This document shows, piece after piece, positions 57,084-64,000 of a stretch of 64,000 nucleotides of DNA. Source of the DNA: Thioclava nitratireducens (GTDB taxonomy: Bacteria; Pseudomonadota; Alphaproteobacteria; Rhodobacterales; Rhodobacteraceae). The stretch lies in contig NZ_CP019437.1 in the NCBI RefSeq assembly GCF_001940525.2, positions 171,501 to 235,500 of the forward strand, given 5' to 3'. Under the pieces are notes generated by a model that saw only the letters and a list, made by a program, of their open reading frames with translations, searched no databases and was not told where the DNA came from. A program made the position numbers and the translations under genes. Position 1 is the first letter of the stretch. Every line of letters starts with the position of its first letter.

Positions 57084-59167
57084 TGGCGTCGCCGCTCGTG
57101 CACCGTGCGTTTCAACCCACCATCATGCTGGCGCTCGCACTGATGGCGGTCATCGCGATGATGATCCTGCCGGTGCCCTCCTGGATTCTCGACATCGGCC
57201 TGGCGACCTCCTTCGCCCTCGCGATCCTGATCTTCACTGTCACCTTGTTCATCGAACGACCGCTCGATTTTTCCGCCTTCCCGACGATTCTCCTCGCAAC
57301 GCTGATGTTGCGGCTCTCGCTTAACGTTACCTCGACGAAACTCATCATCGGCAACGGCCATACAGGCACCGGCGCGGCGGGTGGCGTGATCGAGGGGTTC
57401 GCGAATTTCATCATGAGCGGCTCGGTCCTGATCGGGCTCGTCGTGTTCTGCGTGATCCTTATCGTGAATTTTATCGTGATCACGAAAGGCGCCGGGCGCA
57501 TGGCAGAAGTCGGCGCGCGTTTCGCGCTCGACGCCATGCCGGGCAAGCAGCTTGCGATCGATAGCGACATGAATGCGGGCGCGATCGACCACGCCGAAGC
57601 GCGGGAGCGGCGGGAACGCGAACAGGCGGAAACCACTTTTTTCGGCTCGCTCGATGGCGCGTCCAAATTCGTGAAAGGAGACGCGGTCGCAGGGTTGTTG
57701 ATCACGTTGCTCAACCTCGTCGTCGGTCTGACCATCGGCACGGTGGTGCATGGAATGCCGCTCGATCGCGCGCTCGAAACCTATGCGATCCTCACGGTCG
57801 GCGACGGCCTCGTCAGCCAGATACCCGCGGTCATCATCTCGATCGCAGCGGCGATCCTGCTTTCGCGTGGCGGCGCGAAAGGCTCCACCGATCTGGAATT
57901 GTTTCGCCAGCTTGGTAAATATCCGGCCGCGCTGACCACCGTGGCGGTCCTGATGGCGCTGTTCGGTCTCGTGCCGGGGCTGCCTTTCGTGCCCTTCACC
58001 GCGGGAGCCGTCCTCCTTGGCGGGGCTGCCTTCATGCTGCGGCGCGCAGAGCGGGCGCGCGCCCGGCGCGAGGCGATGAAGATGCCCACGCCCGAAACCG
58101 GGCCGAAACAGAAGTCCATGGGCGACGTGCTCGACATCGACGACATCCATGTCGAATTCGCCCCCGATCTGGTGAAGATGGCGCTCGATCCCGCCACAGG
58201 TCTCGACGCGCGGATTTCGAACATGCGCAACCATGTCGCGGCGAGTTTCGGGCTGATCCTGCCGGAAATTCGGTTGACCGACGACGCGACCTTGCCGCCT
58301 GGACATTACCGGATCCGCGTTCAGGGGGTGGAGCAGGCGCGCGACCGGCTGATGCCGGAGCATGTGCTGGCACTGATCGCGGACAATCGCGATTTCCTGC
58401 CCGACGGGGAAGAGGTGCGCGAACCCGTCTTCCACGCCCCAGCCCTTTGGGTGCCCGCTCATCAGCAGGAGGATGCGGCGCTCGCAGGCTCGACGGTGGT
58501 CGGGCCGACGGAGGTGCTCGCGACGCACCTTCTCGAGGTAATCAAGGCGAATTTCTCGCGTTTGATGACGTTACGGGCGTTGCGGCGGCTGCTAGACGAG
58601 GTCGCGAACCTCTCCGATCCGACGCGCGCGCAGGCCAATCGGCGCGTCCTCGACGAGTTGATACCCGACAAGGTTCCGATCGACCTGCTTCTAGCGGTCC
58701 TGCGCTTGCTGCTCGATGAACGGGTCTCGATCCGAAACCTTCTGTTGATCGTCGAGGCGATCTCGGAGGCCCGCCACCTGCAAACCCCGGAGCAGATTTG
58801 CGAGCACGTTCGCCAGCGTCTCGGTTTCCAGCTCGTCGCCGATCTGCGGCGCGACGACGGCACGATCCCCCTGATTCAACTGGCGCCCGATTGGGAGGAG
58901 CGGTTCGGCAAATACACGATCGGTGGCGACGCGAGCGGCGATGTCGCTTTACCGCCCGATCTGTTCAACAAACTCGCTGCGAATATCGCCGAGAAACTTG
59001 CCGGCGCGGCACAGGCGGGCACGTTCCCGGCGCTCGTCTCTTCGGGACGCAGGCGACGGTTTCTGCGCACCGTCATCAACGCAAAAGGTCTGAACGCGCC
59101 GGTTCTGAGCTACGAGGAAATTGGCCTCGAGGCGCGGCCCGCGATGGTCGGGCAGGTTCCGGCATGA
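57083..59167 (+). CDS. flhA: flagellar export gate protein FlhA
   Basis: A 694-aa inner-membrane protein of the FHIPEP family. Eight membrane segments fill the first 320 residues, with RPLDFSAFPTILLATLMLRLSLNVTSTKLI and KGAGRMAEVGARFALDAMPGKQLAIDSDMNAGAIDHAEAR in the conserved loop. The C-terminal cytoplasmic domain, which docks chaperone-substrate complexes, follows (LRALRRLLDEVANLSDPTRAQANRRVLDELIPDKVPIDLLLAVLRLLL). ATG at 57083; a GTG at 57080 precedes it. Coupled to fliR by ATGA. Confidence 0.95.
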   Translation: MASPLVHRAFQPTIMLALALMAVIAMMILPVPSWILDIGLATSFALAILIFTVTLFIERPLDFSAFPTILLATLMLRLSLNVTSTKLIIGNGHTGTGAAGGVIEGFANFIMSGSVLIGLVVFCVILIVNFIVITKGAGRMAEVGARFALDAMPGKQLAIDSDMNAGAIDHAEARERREREQAETTFFGSLDGASKFVKGDAVAGLLITLLNLVVGLTIGTVVHGMPLDRALETYAILTVGDGLVSQIPAVIISIAAAILLSRGGAKGSTDLELFRQLGKYPAALTTVAVLMALFGLVPGLPFVPFTAGAVLLGGAAFMLRRAERARARREAMKMPTPETGPKQKSMGDVLDIDDIHVEFAPDLVKMALDPATGLDARISNMRNHVAASFGLILPEIRLTDDATLPPGHYRIRVQGVEQARDRLMPEHVLALIADNRDFLPDGEEVREPVFHAPALWVPAHQQEDAALAGSTVVGPTEVLATHLLEVIKANFSRLMTLRALRRLLDEVANLSDPTRAQANRRVLDELIPDKVPIDLLLAVLRLLLDERVSIRNLLLIVEAISEARHLQTPEQICEHVRQRLGFQLVADLRRDDGTIPLIQLAPDWEERFGKYTIGGDASGDVALPPDLFNKLAANIAEKLAGAAQAGTFPALVSSGRRRRFLRTVINAKGLNAPVLSYEEIGLEARPAMVGQVPA

Positions 59168-59952
59168 GCCCGCCGCTTCTAGATCAACTCGCAGAGATTC
59201 TGCAGAAAACGCAAAGTTTCTTGTTGATAGGTTTCGTCATCTTGCTTCGGGTCGGCGGGATCGTCGCAATGGCCCCGGGATTTGGCGAAACCAGCCTGCC
59301 GGCGCGGATCAAGACCGGCGTCGCACTCGCGATAACGCTCGTGATGATCCCGGCTCTCGTCCCCAGGCTCGCCATTGTCGATCTTGGGGCAAGCCCGCCG
59401 ATCTGGCTGATCTCGGAAATCGCGATCGGCCTGTTCCTTGGGTTCGGCTTGCGCGCTTTCGTATTCGCCTTGCAGATTGCGGGCACGATGGCGGCACAGT
59501 CGAGCTCGCTCGCGCAACTGCTTGGCGGTATGAGCGGCGAGCCGCAACCCGCGATCGGAAACCTGCTGATGATCGCCGGAATCGCGGTGCTTATGAGCCT
59601 CGGGTTTCATGTCCGGCTCATCGAGTTCATGATCGGCACCTACGACGTTCTGCCCGTCGGCGAGTGGCCCAACCCCGAGGCATTGCGCGGCTGGGGCGTC
59701 TCGGGCATCGCGCAAGCGTTTTCGCTGGCCTTCACGCTTGCCGCCCCTTTCGCGGTCACCGGGTTGATCTACAACGTCGCGCTCGGCGCGATTAACCGTG
59801 CCATGCCGCAGCTCATGGTGGCTTTCGTCGGCGCTCCGGCGCTGACAGGGGGCGGGCTGATCCTGCTCGCGCTTTGCGCTCCGACCGCGATCGCGATCTG
59901 GCGCGAGGCGGTCATGGCCTTCCTCGCCAACCCGTTCGGAGCGGTGCGATGA
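59164..59952 (+). CDS. fliR: flagellar export gate protein FliR
   Basis: A 262-aa integral membrane protein with about six segments (FLLIGFVILLRVGGIVAMAPGFG, IWLISEIAIGLFLGFGLRAFVFALQIAGTMAAQSSSLAQLLGG, LLMIAGIAVLMSLGFHVRLI, FSLAFTLAAPFAVTGLIYNVALGAINRAMPQLMVAFVGAPALT). The MPQLM/FVGxP block is the FliR signature. The start was chosen at the ATG overlapping the flhA stop; the frame is open further upstream only as a shadow. Coupled to flhB. Confidence 0.94.
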   Translation: MSPPLLDQLAEILQKTQSFLLIGFVILLRVGGIVAMAPGFGETSLPARIKTGVALAITLVMIPALVPRLAIVDLGASPPIWLISEIAIGLFLGFGLRAFVFALQIAGTMAAQSSSLAQLLGGMSGEPQPAIGNLLMIAGIAVLMSLGFHVRLIEFMIGTYDVLPVGEWPNPEALRGWGVSGIAQAFSLAFTLAAPFAVTGLIYNVALGAINRAMPQLMVAFVGAPALTGGGLILLALCAPTAIAIWREAVMAFLANPFGAVR

Positions 59953-61040
59953 GCGAGGACGAAGGCGGCGAAAAGGAATTCGCCCCGACACCGCACAAGC
60001 TGGAGGCCGCGCGTCGCAAGGGCGATCTGGTGCGCTCCTCCGATATTTCGGTCGCTGCCGTTTACGGCAGTTTTCTCGCGACGCTCTTTGGCCTTGGCAT
60101 CTTCAGCCTCACGCGGTTCGGCAGCGGCGCGATGGCAATGCTCGATCGCGCCGATGAGATGGCCGCGCAGTTCCTCGGCGGCGGGACGGCCATGGGCGGG
60201 CGCGTGATCGGAGAACTCCTGCTGCCGCTCGCCCCGTTTTTCGTGGTGCCGATGGTCGCCGCGCTGGTCGCCTATTGGGCGCAACGCGCGGTCGTTGTCG
60301 CGCCTGACAAGATCCAACCGAAGCTCAACCGGATCAATCCGCTGAAAAATGCTGCGCAGAAATTCGGCCGCAGCGGATTGTTCGAATTCGCCAAGAGCGT
60401 GACGAAACTCGCCGTGATCGCGACGACTCTCTTTCTCTACCTCAGGGCGCGCGCGGAGCTGATCTTTCTGACGCAGCATCTCGAACCGGTGCAGATCGCG
60501 GGCGTGTTGTTTCGTATGATCGCCGAGTTCCTGATGATCGTAACCGCGCTCGCCGCAGCGATAGGCGTCGTCGACTATCTCTGGCAACGAGTGGAATTCC
60601 TGCGGCGCAACCGGATGACGCGCAAGGAACTGACCGACGAGATGAAGCAATCCGACGGCGACCCCCATCTCAAGGCGCAGCGGCGCCAGAAGGGGATGGA
60701 GCTTGCGATGCGGCAATCGGTTCCCGACACCGCCAAGGCCGACGTCGTGATCGTCAACCCGACCCACTATGCGGTCGCGCTGAAATGGAACCGCGCCTCG
60801 GGTCGCGCCCCGGTCTGCCTGTCGAAAGGGGTCGATGCGATCGCGGCGCGGATACGCGAAATCGCGGCGGAGAACGCGGTACCCGTTCATTCGGATCCAC
60901 CGACCGCGCGCGCGCTCTTCGCGGCAATCGAGATCGGAGAGGAAATCCGTCCCGAGCATTACAAACCCGTCGCGGCCGCGATCCGCTTCGCGGAGAAGAT
61001 GCGAAAGGCGGCGGGCAGAGGCGCGGCATGGCGCAAATGA
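59949..61040 (+). CDS. flhB: flagellar export switch protein FlhB
   Basis: A 363-aa protein that switches export from rod/hook to filament type. The start SEDEGGEKEFAPTPHKLEAARRKGDLVRSSD has the family's PTPxKLxxARxKGxVxxS motif; four membrane segments follow, and the cytoplasmic domain carries the self-cleaving VIVNPTHYAVAL (Asn269-Pro270). The ATG at 59949 overlaps the fliR stop. Confidence 0.95.
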   Translation: MSEDEGGEKEFAPTPHKLEAARRKGDLVRSSDISVAAVYGSFLATLFGLGIFSLTRFGSGAMAMLDRADEMAAQFLGGGTAMGGRVIGELLLPLAPFFVVPMVAALVAYWAQRAVVVAPDKIQPKLNRINPLKNAAQKFGRSGLFEFAKSVTKLAVIATTLFLYLRARAELIFLTQHLEPVQIAGVLFRMIAEFLMIVTALAAAIGVVDYLWQRVEFLRRNRMTRKELTDEMKQSDGDPHLKAQRRQKGMELAMRQSVPDTAKADVVIVNPTHYAVALKWNRASGRAPVCLSKGVDAIAARIREIAAENAVPVHSDPPTARALFAAIEIGEEIRPEHYKPVAAAIRFAEKMRKAAGRGAAWRK

Positions 61041-61396
61041 GCAAACTGCAGGTCGCGCGTCTAACGAAACTCGCTCGGTTGACGCGCATGCAAAGCGAGG
61101 CGGAACTCGCCGCGCTCGCACGGCTGAACGCCCAGGCCCGCGCGCTCGATTTGCGCATTGCGAGCCTGCAAGCAGAAGAGCGGTCGAGCCGGGCGACGCT
61201 CGCGCTGGACCCGACATTCGGGCAAAACACGCTCGCTTATCTCCGGTATCTCTCGCTGGAAGAAACGCGGCTTCGCGCTGCGCGTGACGAGCTGAATCCC
61301 GCGATCGCGAAGCAGCATGACGCGACTGCACGCGCGGTCGGCCGACATGACGTCGTCACGAAACTGGGTCGCCCGAAACGCGAAATGCCCCGCTGA
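61037..61396 (+). CDS. small flagellar-cluster protein, FliJ-like
   Basis: A 119-aa basic helical protein (LTKLARLTRMQSEAELAALARLNAQARALDLRIASLQAEERSSR) with a heptad pattern like FliJ-type export chaperones. The ATG at 61037 overlaps the flhB stop; an in-frame ATG at 61028 is possible. Ends the rightward operon, convergent with the second fliL. Function is inferred from form and place. Confidence 0.65.
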   Translation: MSKLQVARLTKLARLTRMQSEAELAALARLNAQARALDLRIASLQAEERSSRATLALDPTFGQNTLAYLRYLSLEETRLRAARDELNPAIAKQHDATARAVGRHDVVTKLGRPKREMPR

Positions 61397-61444
61397 GGCG
61401 CGGAGGCTCTGGTTTTTCGCGGTTCGCCGCTGGGCGGCCTGCGC

Positions 61445-61975
61445 TCAACTGTCCTGACGCACGATATCAGAAACCAGAACCGCAAGAACACTCGGGCCCA
61501 GAATGTTGCGGGCCGTCTCGGTCAGGGCCCGGCGCAAGCGCGACATGTTCGCAGAATCGGTGAACAGACCCTGAAACCCGCCGGTATTCGCGTGATCGAA
61601 CAGCACCTGAAGGAACGCATCACGCAGTTTCGGCTCGGCGCGATAAACGGCTTCGGTTTCGCCCGCCTTCACCTCGAGGCTCAGCGAAAGGATAACCATT
61701 CCGGAGATGTGCGACTCGGTCACCAGCGGCACGATGAACTGGTTGTTGAGCTTGACGAATTCGGAGGTGACCTCGCCTCCGGCGCCATTAGCGACGGCGA
61801 CCGGGTCACCATGCGAGTCGGTTGCGGCAGCAGACTTGCCCGCCTCCGCCTCCGCAGCGGCGGGGGCCGTCGGGGGGGCTGCGGGCGGCGGAGCGGGACG
61901 CAGAAAATAGCCAGCCGCGCCACCGCCGGCGAGGCCGATCAGACCAAGGAGAAGCGGGAGAAGTTTGCCAAGCAT
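61445..61975 (-). CDS. FliL-family protein (copy 2)
   Basis: A 176-aa protein: membrane segment MLGKLLPLLLGLIGLAGGGAAGYFL, a Pro/Ala-rich linker, then a FliL domain (EFVKLNNQFIVPLVTESHISGMVILSLSLEVKAGE, EPKLRDAFLQVLFDHANTGGF, LRRALTETARNILGPSVLAVLVSDIVRQDS). Distinct from copy 1 in linker and ending. It stands downstream of flgH in the leftward rod/L-ring operon. ATG at 61975 is preferred to TTG at 61978. Confidence 0.85.
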   Translation of the reverse strand: MLGKLLPLLLGLIGLAGGGAAGYFLRPAPPPAAPPTAPAAAEAEAGKSAAATDSHGDPVAVANGAGGEVTSEFVKLNNQFIVPLVTESHISGMVILSLSLEVKAGETEAVYRAEPKLRDAFLQVLFDHANTGGFQGLFTDSANMSRLRRALTETARNILGPSVLAVLVSDIVRQDS

Positions 61976-61984
61976 CAAGGCACC

Positions 61985-62710
61985 TCAGAACGGCAGAAGA
62001 ACATCGGCGATCTGCTGGCCGTAACGCGGCTGCTGCACATCGGTGATCTGCCCGCGCCCACCATAAGAAATCCGCGCCCCCGCGATCTTGTCATAGGTGA
62101 TTTCGTTCTGGCGGCTCACATCCTCGGGGCGCACGAAGCCGGTGACGATCAACTCGCGCACTTCGAAATTCACTCGCACCTCCTGGCTCCCCTGAATGCG
62201 CAGCACGCCGTTCGGGAGTGTCTCGATGATCGTGGCGGCCACGCGAAGGGTCAGCTTCTCGTTGCGCGACACTTGCCCGTCGCCGGAATAGGAGGAGTTC
62301 GAATTGGTCGCGACGGCATTGGCCATGTTCGCTCCCGCAGGCAGCCGCTTGTCGATGCGCTGCGGAATGCCCAGCATCGAAGGCACCCCCATTGTTTCGG
62401 AGCCGTTACGCGAGCGGCCTGTGGAATTCGAGATTTCAGCCTTGTCGTTAATCTCTATCACAACCGTGAGAATGTCACCGCGCTGGGCGGCGCGCTGATC
62501 GCCCAGAAGCGAGTTGCGCGCGCCCGACCAAAGCGAAGCTTCCTGCTCGGGCGTGCGGGCCACGGTCGTGGCGGGCAGCGGCGAGGAGGCCATGGCATAG
62601 AACTCGTTCCCGCCTTCGACCGGCGTGAAATCGGGGGCCTTACCGACCTGTTCGAGCCGCCCGCAGGCGACAAGCGCAATCGAAAGAAGCAACAGTGCAG
62701 GAGATTTCAT
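61985..62710 (-). CDS. flgH: flagellar L-ring lipoprotein FlgH
   Basis: A 241-aa outer-membrane lipoprotein that forms the bushing around the rod. The lipobox LVAC with Cys16 ends a short signal (KSPALLLLSIALVAC); the family blocks SLWSGARNSLLGDQRAAQRGDILTVVIEINDKAEISN and LRVAATIIETLPNGVLRIQGSQEVRVNFEVRELIVTGFVRPEDVSRQNEI are intact. It starts 24 bases after flgA. Confidence 0.95.
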   Translation of the reverse strand: MKSPALLLLSIALVACGRLEQVGKAPDFTPVEGGNEFYAMASSPLPATTVARTPEQEASLWSGARNSLLGDQRAAQRGDILTVVIEINDKAEISNSTGRSRNGSETMGVPSMLGIPQRIDKRLPAGANMANAVATNSNSSYSGDGQVSRNEKLTLRVAATIIETLPNGVLRIQGSQEVRVNFEVRELIVTGFVRPEDVSRQNEITYDKIAGARISYGGRGQITDVQQPRYGQQIADVLLPF

Positions 62711-62734
62711 CGCGAATTCCTCTTTCGGATCCCG

Positions 62735-63160
62735 TCATCTCGCGACATGGGCGGTTCCATCCGCGCCAAGCGTTGCGGACACCACGGTTTTGGAGGCCGC
62801 GTTCATCACGCGGATCGTCTCTCCGATCCCGGCACGGTCGAGCGCGCGGCCTTCGGTACGGATCTCAAGCGATCCGAGGCGGAACAGCAGCGGGATGATC
62901 TGGTTACGCTCGACGATCGCGGGTTGGCCGAGATCGCGCGCGCGGATCGGACGCCCGGCATAGATCACCGTGCGCGTCTCGAGGCCGACGGCCTCCTCCG
63001 ACCCGCTCAACGCCCCGACCACTTCGCCCGGCCGCAGCCCGACATCCGCCCGCGTGACGATCGTGCGCGCGCGCAAAGTGTGGAGCGCGACGAGCGTGTC
63101 CGCCGAAGCTTGGCCTGTCAAAAGGCCGGCTAGCGCAATCAGGATCGCCCGAAACAGCAT
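62735..63160 (-). CDS. flgA: P-ring assembly chaperone FlgA
   Basis: A 141-aa periplasmic protein: signal MLFRAILIALAGLLTGQASA, a SAF-type domain (TIVTRADVGLRPGEVVG, RTVIYAGRPIRARDLGQPAIVERNQIIPLLFRLGSLEIRTEGRALDRAGIGETIRVMN). The short form, without the extra N-terminal domain of E. coli FlgA, is usual in alphaproteobacteria. Shares a base with the flgG stop (TGATG). Confidence 0.9.
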   Translation of the reverse strand: MLFRAILIALAGLLTGQASADTLVALHTLRARTIVTRADVGLRPGEVVGALSGSEEAVGLETRTVIYAGRPIRARDLGQPAIVERNQIIPLLFRLGSLEIRTEGRALDRAGIGETIRVMNAASKTVVSATLGADGTAHVAR

Positions 63161-63945
63161 CAGCGCACCTGCGTCGTTGCGCCGAGCATCTGGTCCGCGG
63201 CCGAAATCACCTTCGCGTTCAGCTCGTAGCCGCGCTGCGCCTTGATCAACTCCGTGATCTCGCGCACCGGATCGACCGAGCTTTCCTCCAGATAGCCCTG
63301 CCGCAGCGTGCCCAATTCGTCCGCGCCGGGCGTGTTTACGTTGGGTGGCCCCGAGGCCCCGGTTTCGAGAAACAGGTTCGAGCCCATCGCCTCGAGCCCT
63401 TTCTGGTTCGAGAAATTCGCGAGGGTGAACTGCCCCAATAGTTGCGGCGCCACCTGATTGCTGAAATAGGCATAGACCTCGCCCTGAGCGTTGATGACGA
63501 TCGCCCGAGCATCGTTCGGGATCGTCATCTCGGGCGCGACCGGGTAGCCGTCGGAGGTCACGATCTGGCCTGTGCCGTTGCGTTTCAGCCCACCATCGCG
63601 CGTATAGGCGGAGATGCCCGATGGCAGCATCACCTCCAGATATCCATTGCCATCGATCGCGACGTCCAGATCGCCGCCCGTGGCGCTGAGCGAGCCCTGC
63701 GCGACATTGACCGTCACCGCGGTCGGGCGCACCCCGAGGCCGAGCTGAACGCCGGCGGGAATGGTCGTCCCGTCGGTCGCGTTGATCGTGCCAGGGCGGG
63801 TCGCCTGCTGATAGAAGAGATCGGCGAATTCGGCGCGGCGCGCATTGTAGCCGGTGGTCGACATGTTCGCGAGGTTGTTGGAAATCACCTCGACGCGCAT
63901 CTGTTGCGCGCTCATGCCGGTGGCCGCGATCTGAAGCGCTCTCAT
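63160..63945 (-). CDS. flgG: distal rod protein FlgG
   Basis: A 261-aa axial protein. The N-terminal motif MSAQQMRVEVISNNLANMSTTGYNARRAEFADL and the C-terminal SSVDPVREITELIKAQRGYELNAKVISAADQML pair as the coiled core; FlgG-specific residues (GVQLGLGVRPTAV, NGYLEVMLPSG) lie between. Full length for the family. ATG at 63945, 14 bases after the flgF stop. Confidence 0.95.
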   Translation of the reverse strand: MRALQIAATGMSAQQMRVEVISNNLANMSTTGYNARRAEFADLFYQQATRPGTINATDGTTIPAGVQLGLGVRPTAVTVNVAQGSLSATGGDLDVAIDGNGYLEVMLPSGISAYTRDGGLKRNGTGQIVTSDGYPVAPEMTIPNDARAIVINAQGEVYAYFSNQVAPQLLGQFTLANFSNQKGLEAMGSNLFLETGASGPPNVNTPGADELGTLRQGYLEESSVDPVREITELIKAQRGYELNAKVISAADQMLGATTQVR

Positions 63946-63959
63946 GTCATGGTCTCCTG

Positions 63960-64000
63960 TTAGCGGGCGAGCGTCTGGATGACGCTGCGAATTCGTTCGT
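63960..64000 (-). CDS. flgF: proximal rod protein FlgF, C-terminal end only
   Basis: Only the last codons before the TAA at 63960-63962 are in the window: ...ERIRSVIQTLAR. This ending is typical of FlgF, and flgF normally precedes flgG. The rest of the gene lies beyond base 64000. Confidence 0.75.
   Translation of the reverse strand, partial: ERIRSVIQTLAR

Noticed and set aside
56840-58528. 562-aa minus-strand frame
   Set aside because: Antisense to the transglycosylase and flhA; His/Arg/Asp-rich shadow.
59769-61331. 520-aa minus-strand frame
   Set aside because: Antisense to fliR, flhB and the FliJ-like gene.

Overview
The window is high-GC alphaproteobacterial DNA, most likely from the family Rhodobacteraceae (a Thioclava/Rhodobacter/roseobacter relative). 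The evidence is the dense ATGA/TGATG-coupled gene packing, the order of the flagellar genes (fliP-fliN-fliH-fliF / fliL-x-motE-motA-x-lytic transglycosylase-flhA-fliR-flhB-x / fliL-flgH-flgA-flgG-flgF) and a CtrA-like site between fliF and fliL. The genus is inference; no 16S gene is present.

Left host arm (1-8249): the end of pncB (NAD salvage), a Pit phosphate transporter with a Pho-box-like site at its start, and a tightly coupled leftward block of release-factor-like arfB, a class III aminotransferase, an APH-type kinase and a NUDIX hydrolase. A second leftward pair, dapF and mtaB, follows, then a rightward tRNA-Lys(TTT) with its own promoter.

Prophage (8202-48062): a complete-looking temperate phage of about 39.8 kb lies between two identical 51-bp copies of the 3' part of tRNA-Lys. 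Its left end carries AT-rich cargo (a HEPN-like hypothetical gene, small HTH and Cys-rich proteins). A leftward operon runs from about 14.3 kb through small unknown genes and an AlpA/excisionase-like gene to the tyrosine integrase. The switch region has a CI-like repressor, an exported protein gene just behind it, a divergent Cro-like gene, and operators with a TCGCA half-site at exact 21-bp spacing. Rightward genes follow: a Toprim primase, a Walker-type helicase, an iteron-like CACAACG region, and then a podovirus (T7-like) virion block: terminase, GNAT-like protein, head-tail connector, scaffold, capsid, tail tubular proteins A/B, internal virion proteins including a transglycosylase/ddrB-ParB 'polyvalent' protein, an SGNH-esterase tail fibre, and a lysis cassette (holin candidates, N-acetylmuramidase, Rz, embedded Rz1). 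A small Acb2-like gene (predicted cyclic-nucleotide sponge against CBASS) sits directly behind the terminase.

Right host arm (48063-64000): the original tRNA-Lys terminator, now separated from its gene by the prophage, then a flagellar cluster covering the export gate (FliP, FliR, FlhA, FlhB), MS ring (FliF), switch (FliN), FliH, two FliL paralogues, stator (MotA, MotE), a 768-aa exported protein coupled to motA, a lytic transglycosylase, and rod/L-ring proteins (FlgG, FlgF end, FlgA, FlgH). fliQ and motB are not in the window.

The points most worth following up are the CI repressor that lacks both residues of the S24 autocleavage dyad, the phased operators, the repressor-linked exported protein, the Acb2-like gene, the injected ddrB-ParB/transglycosylase protein and the iteron-like region.
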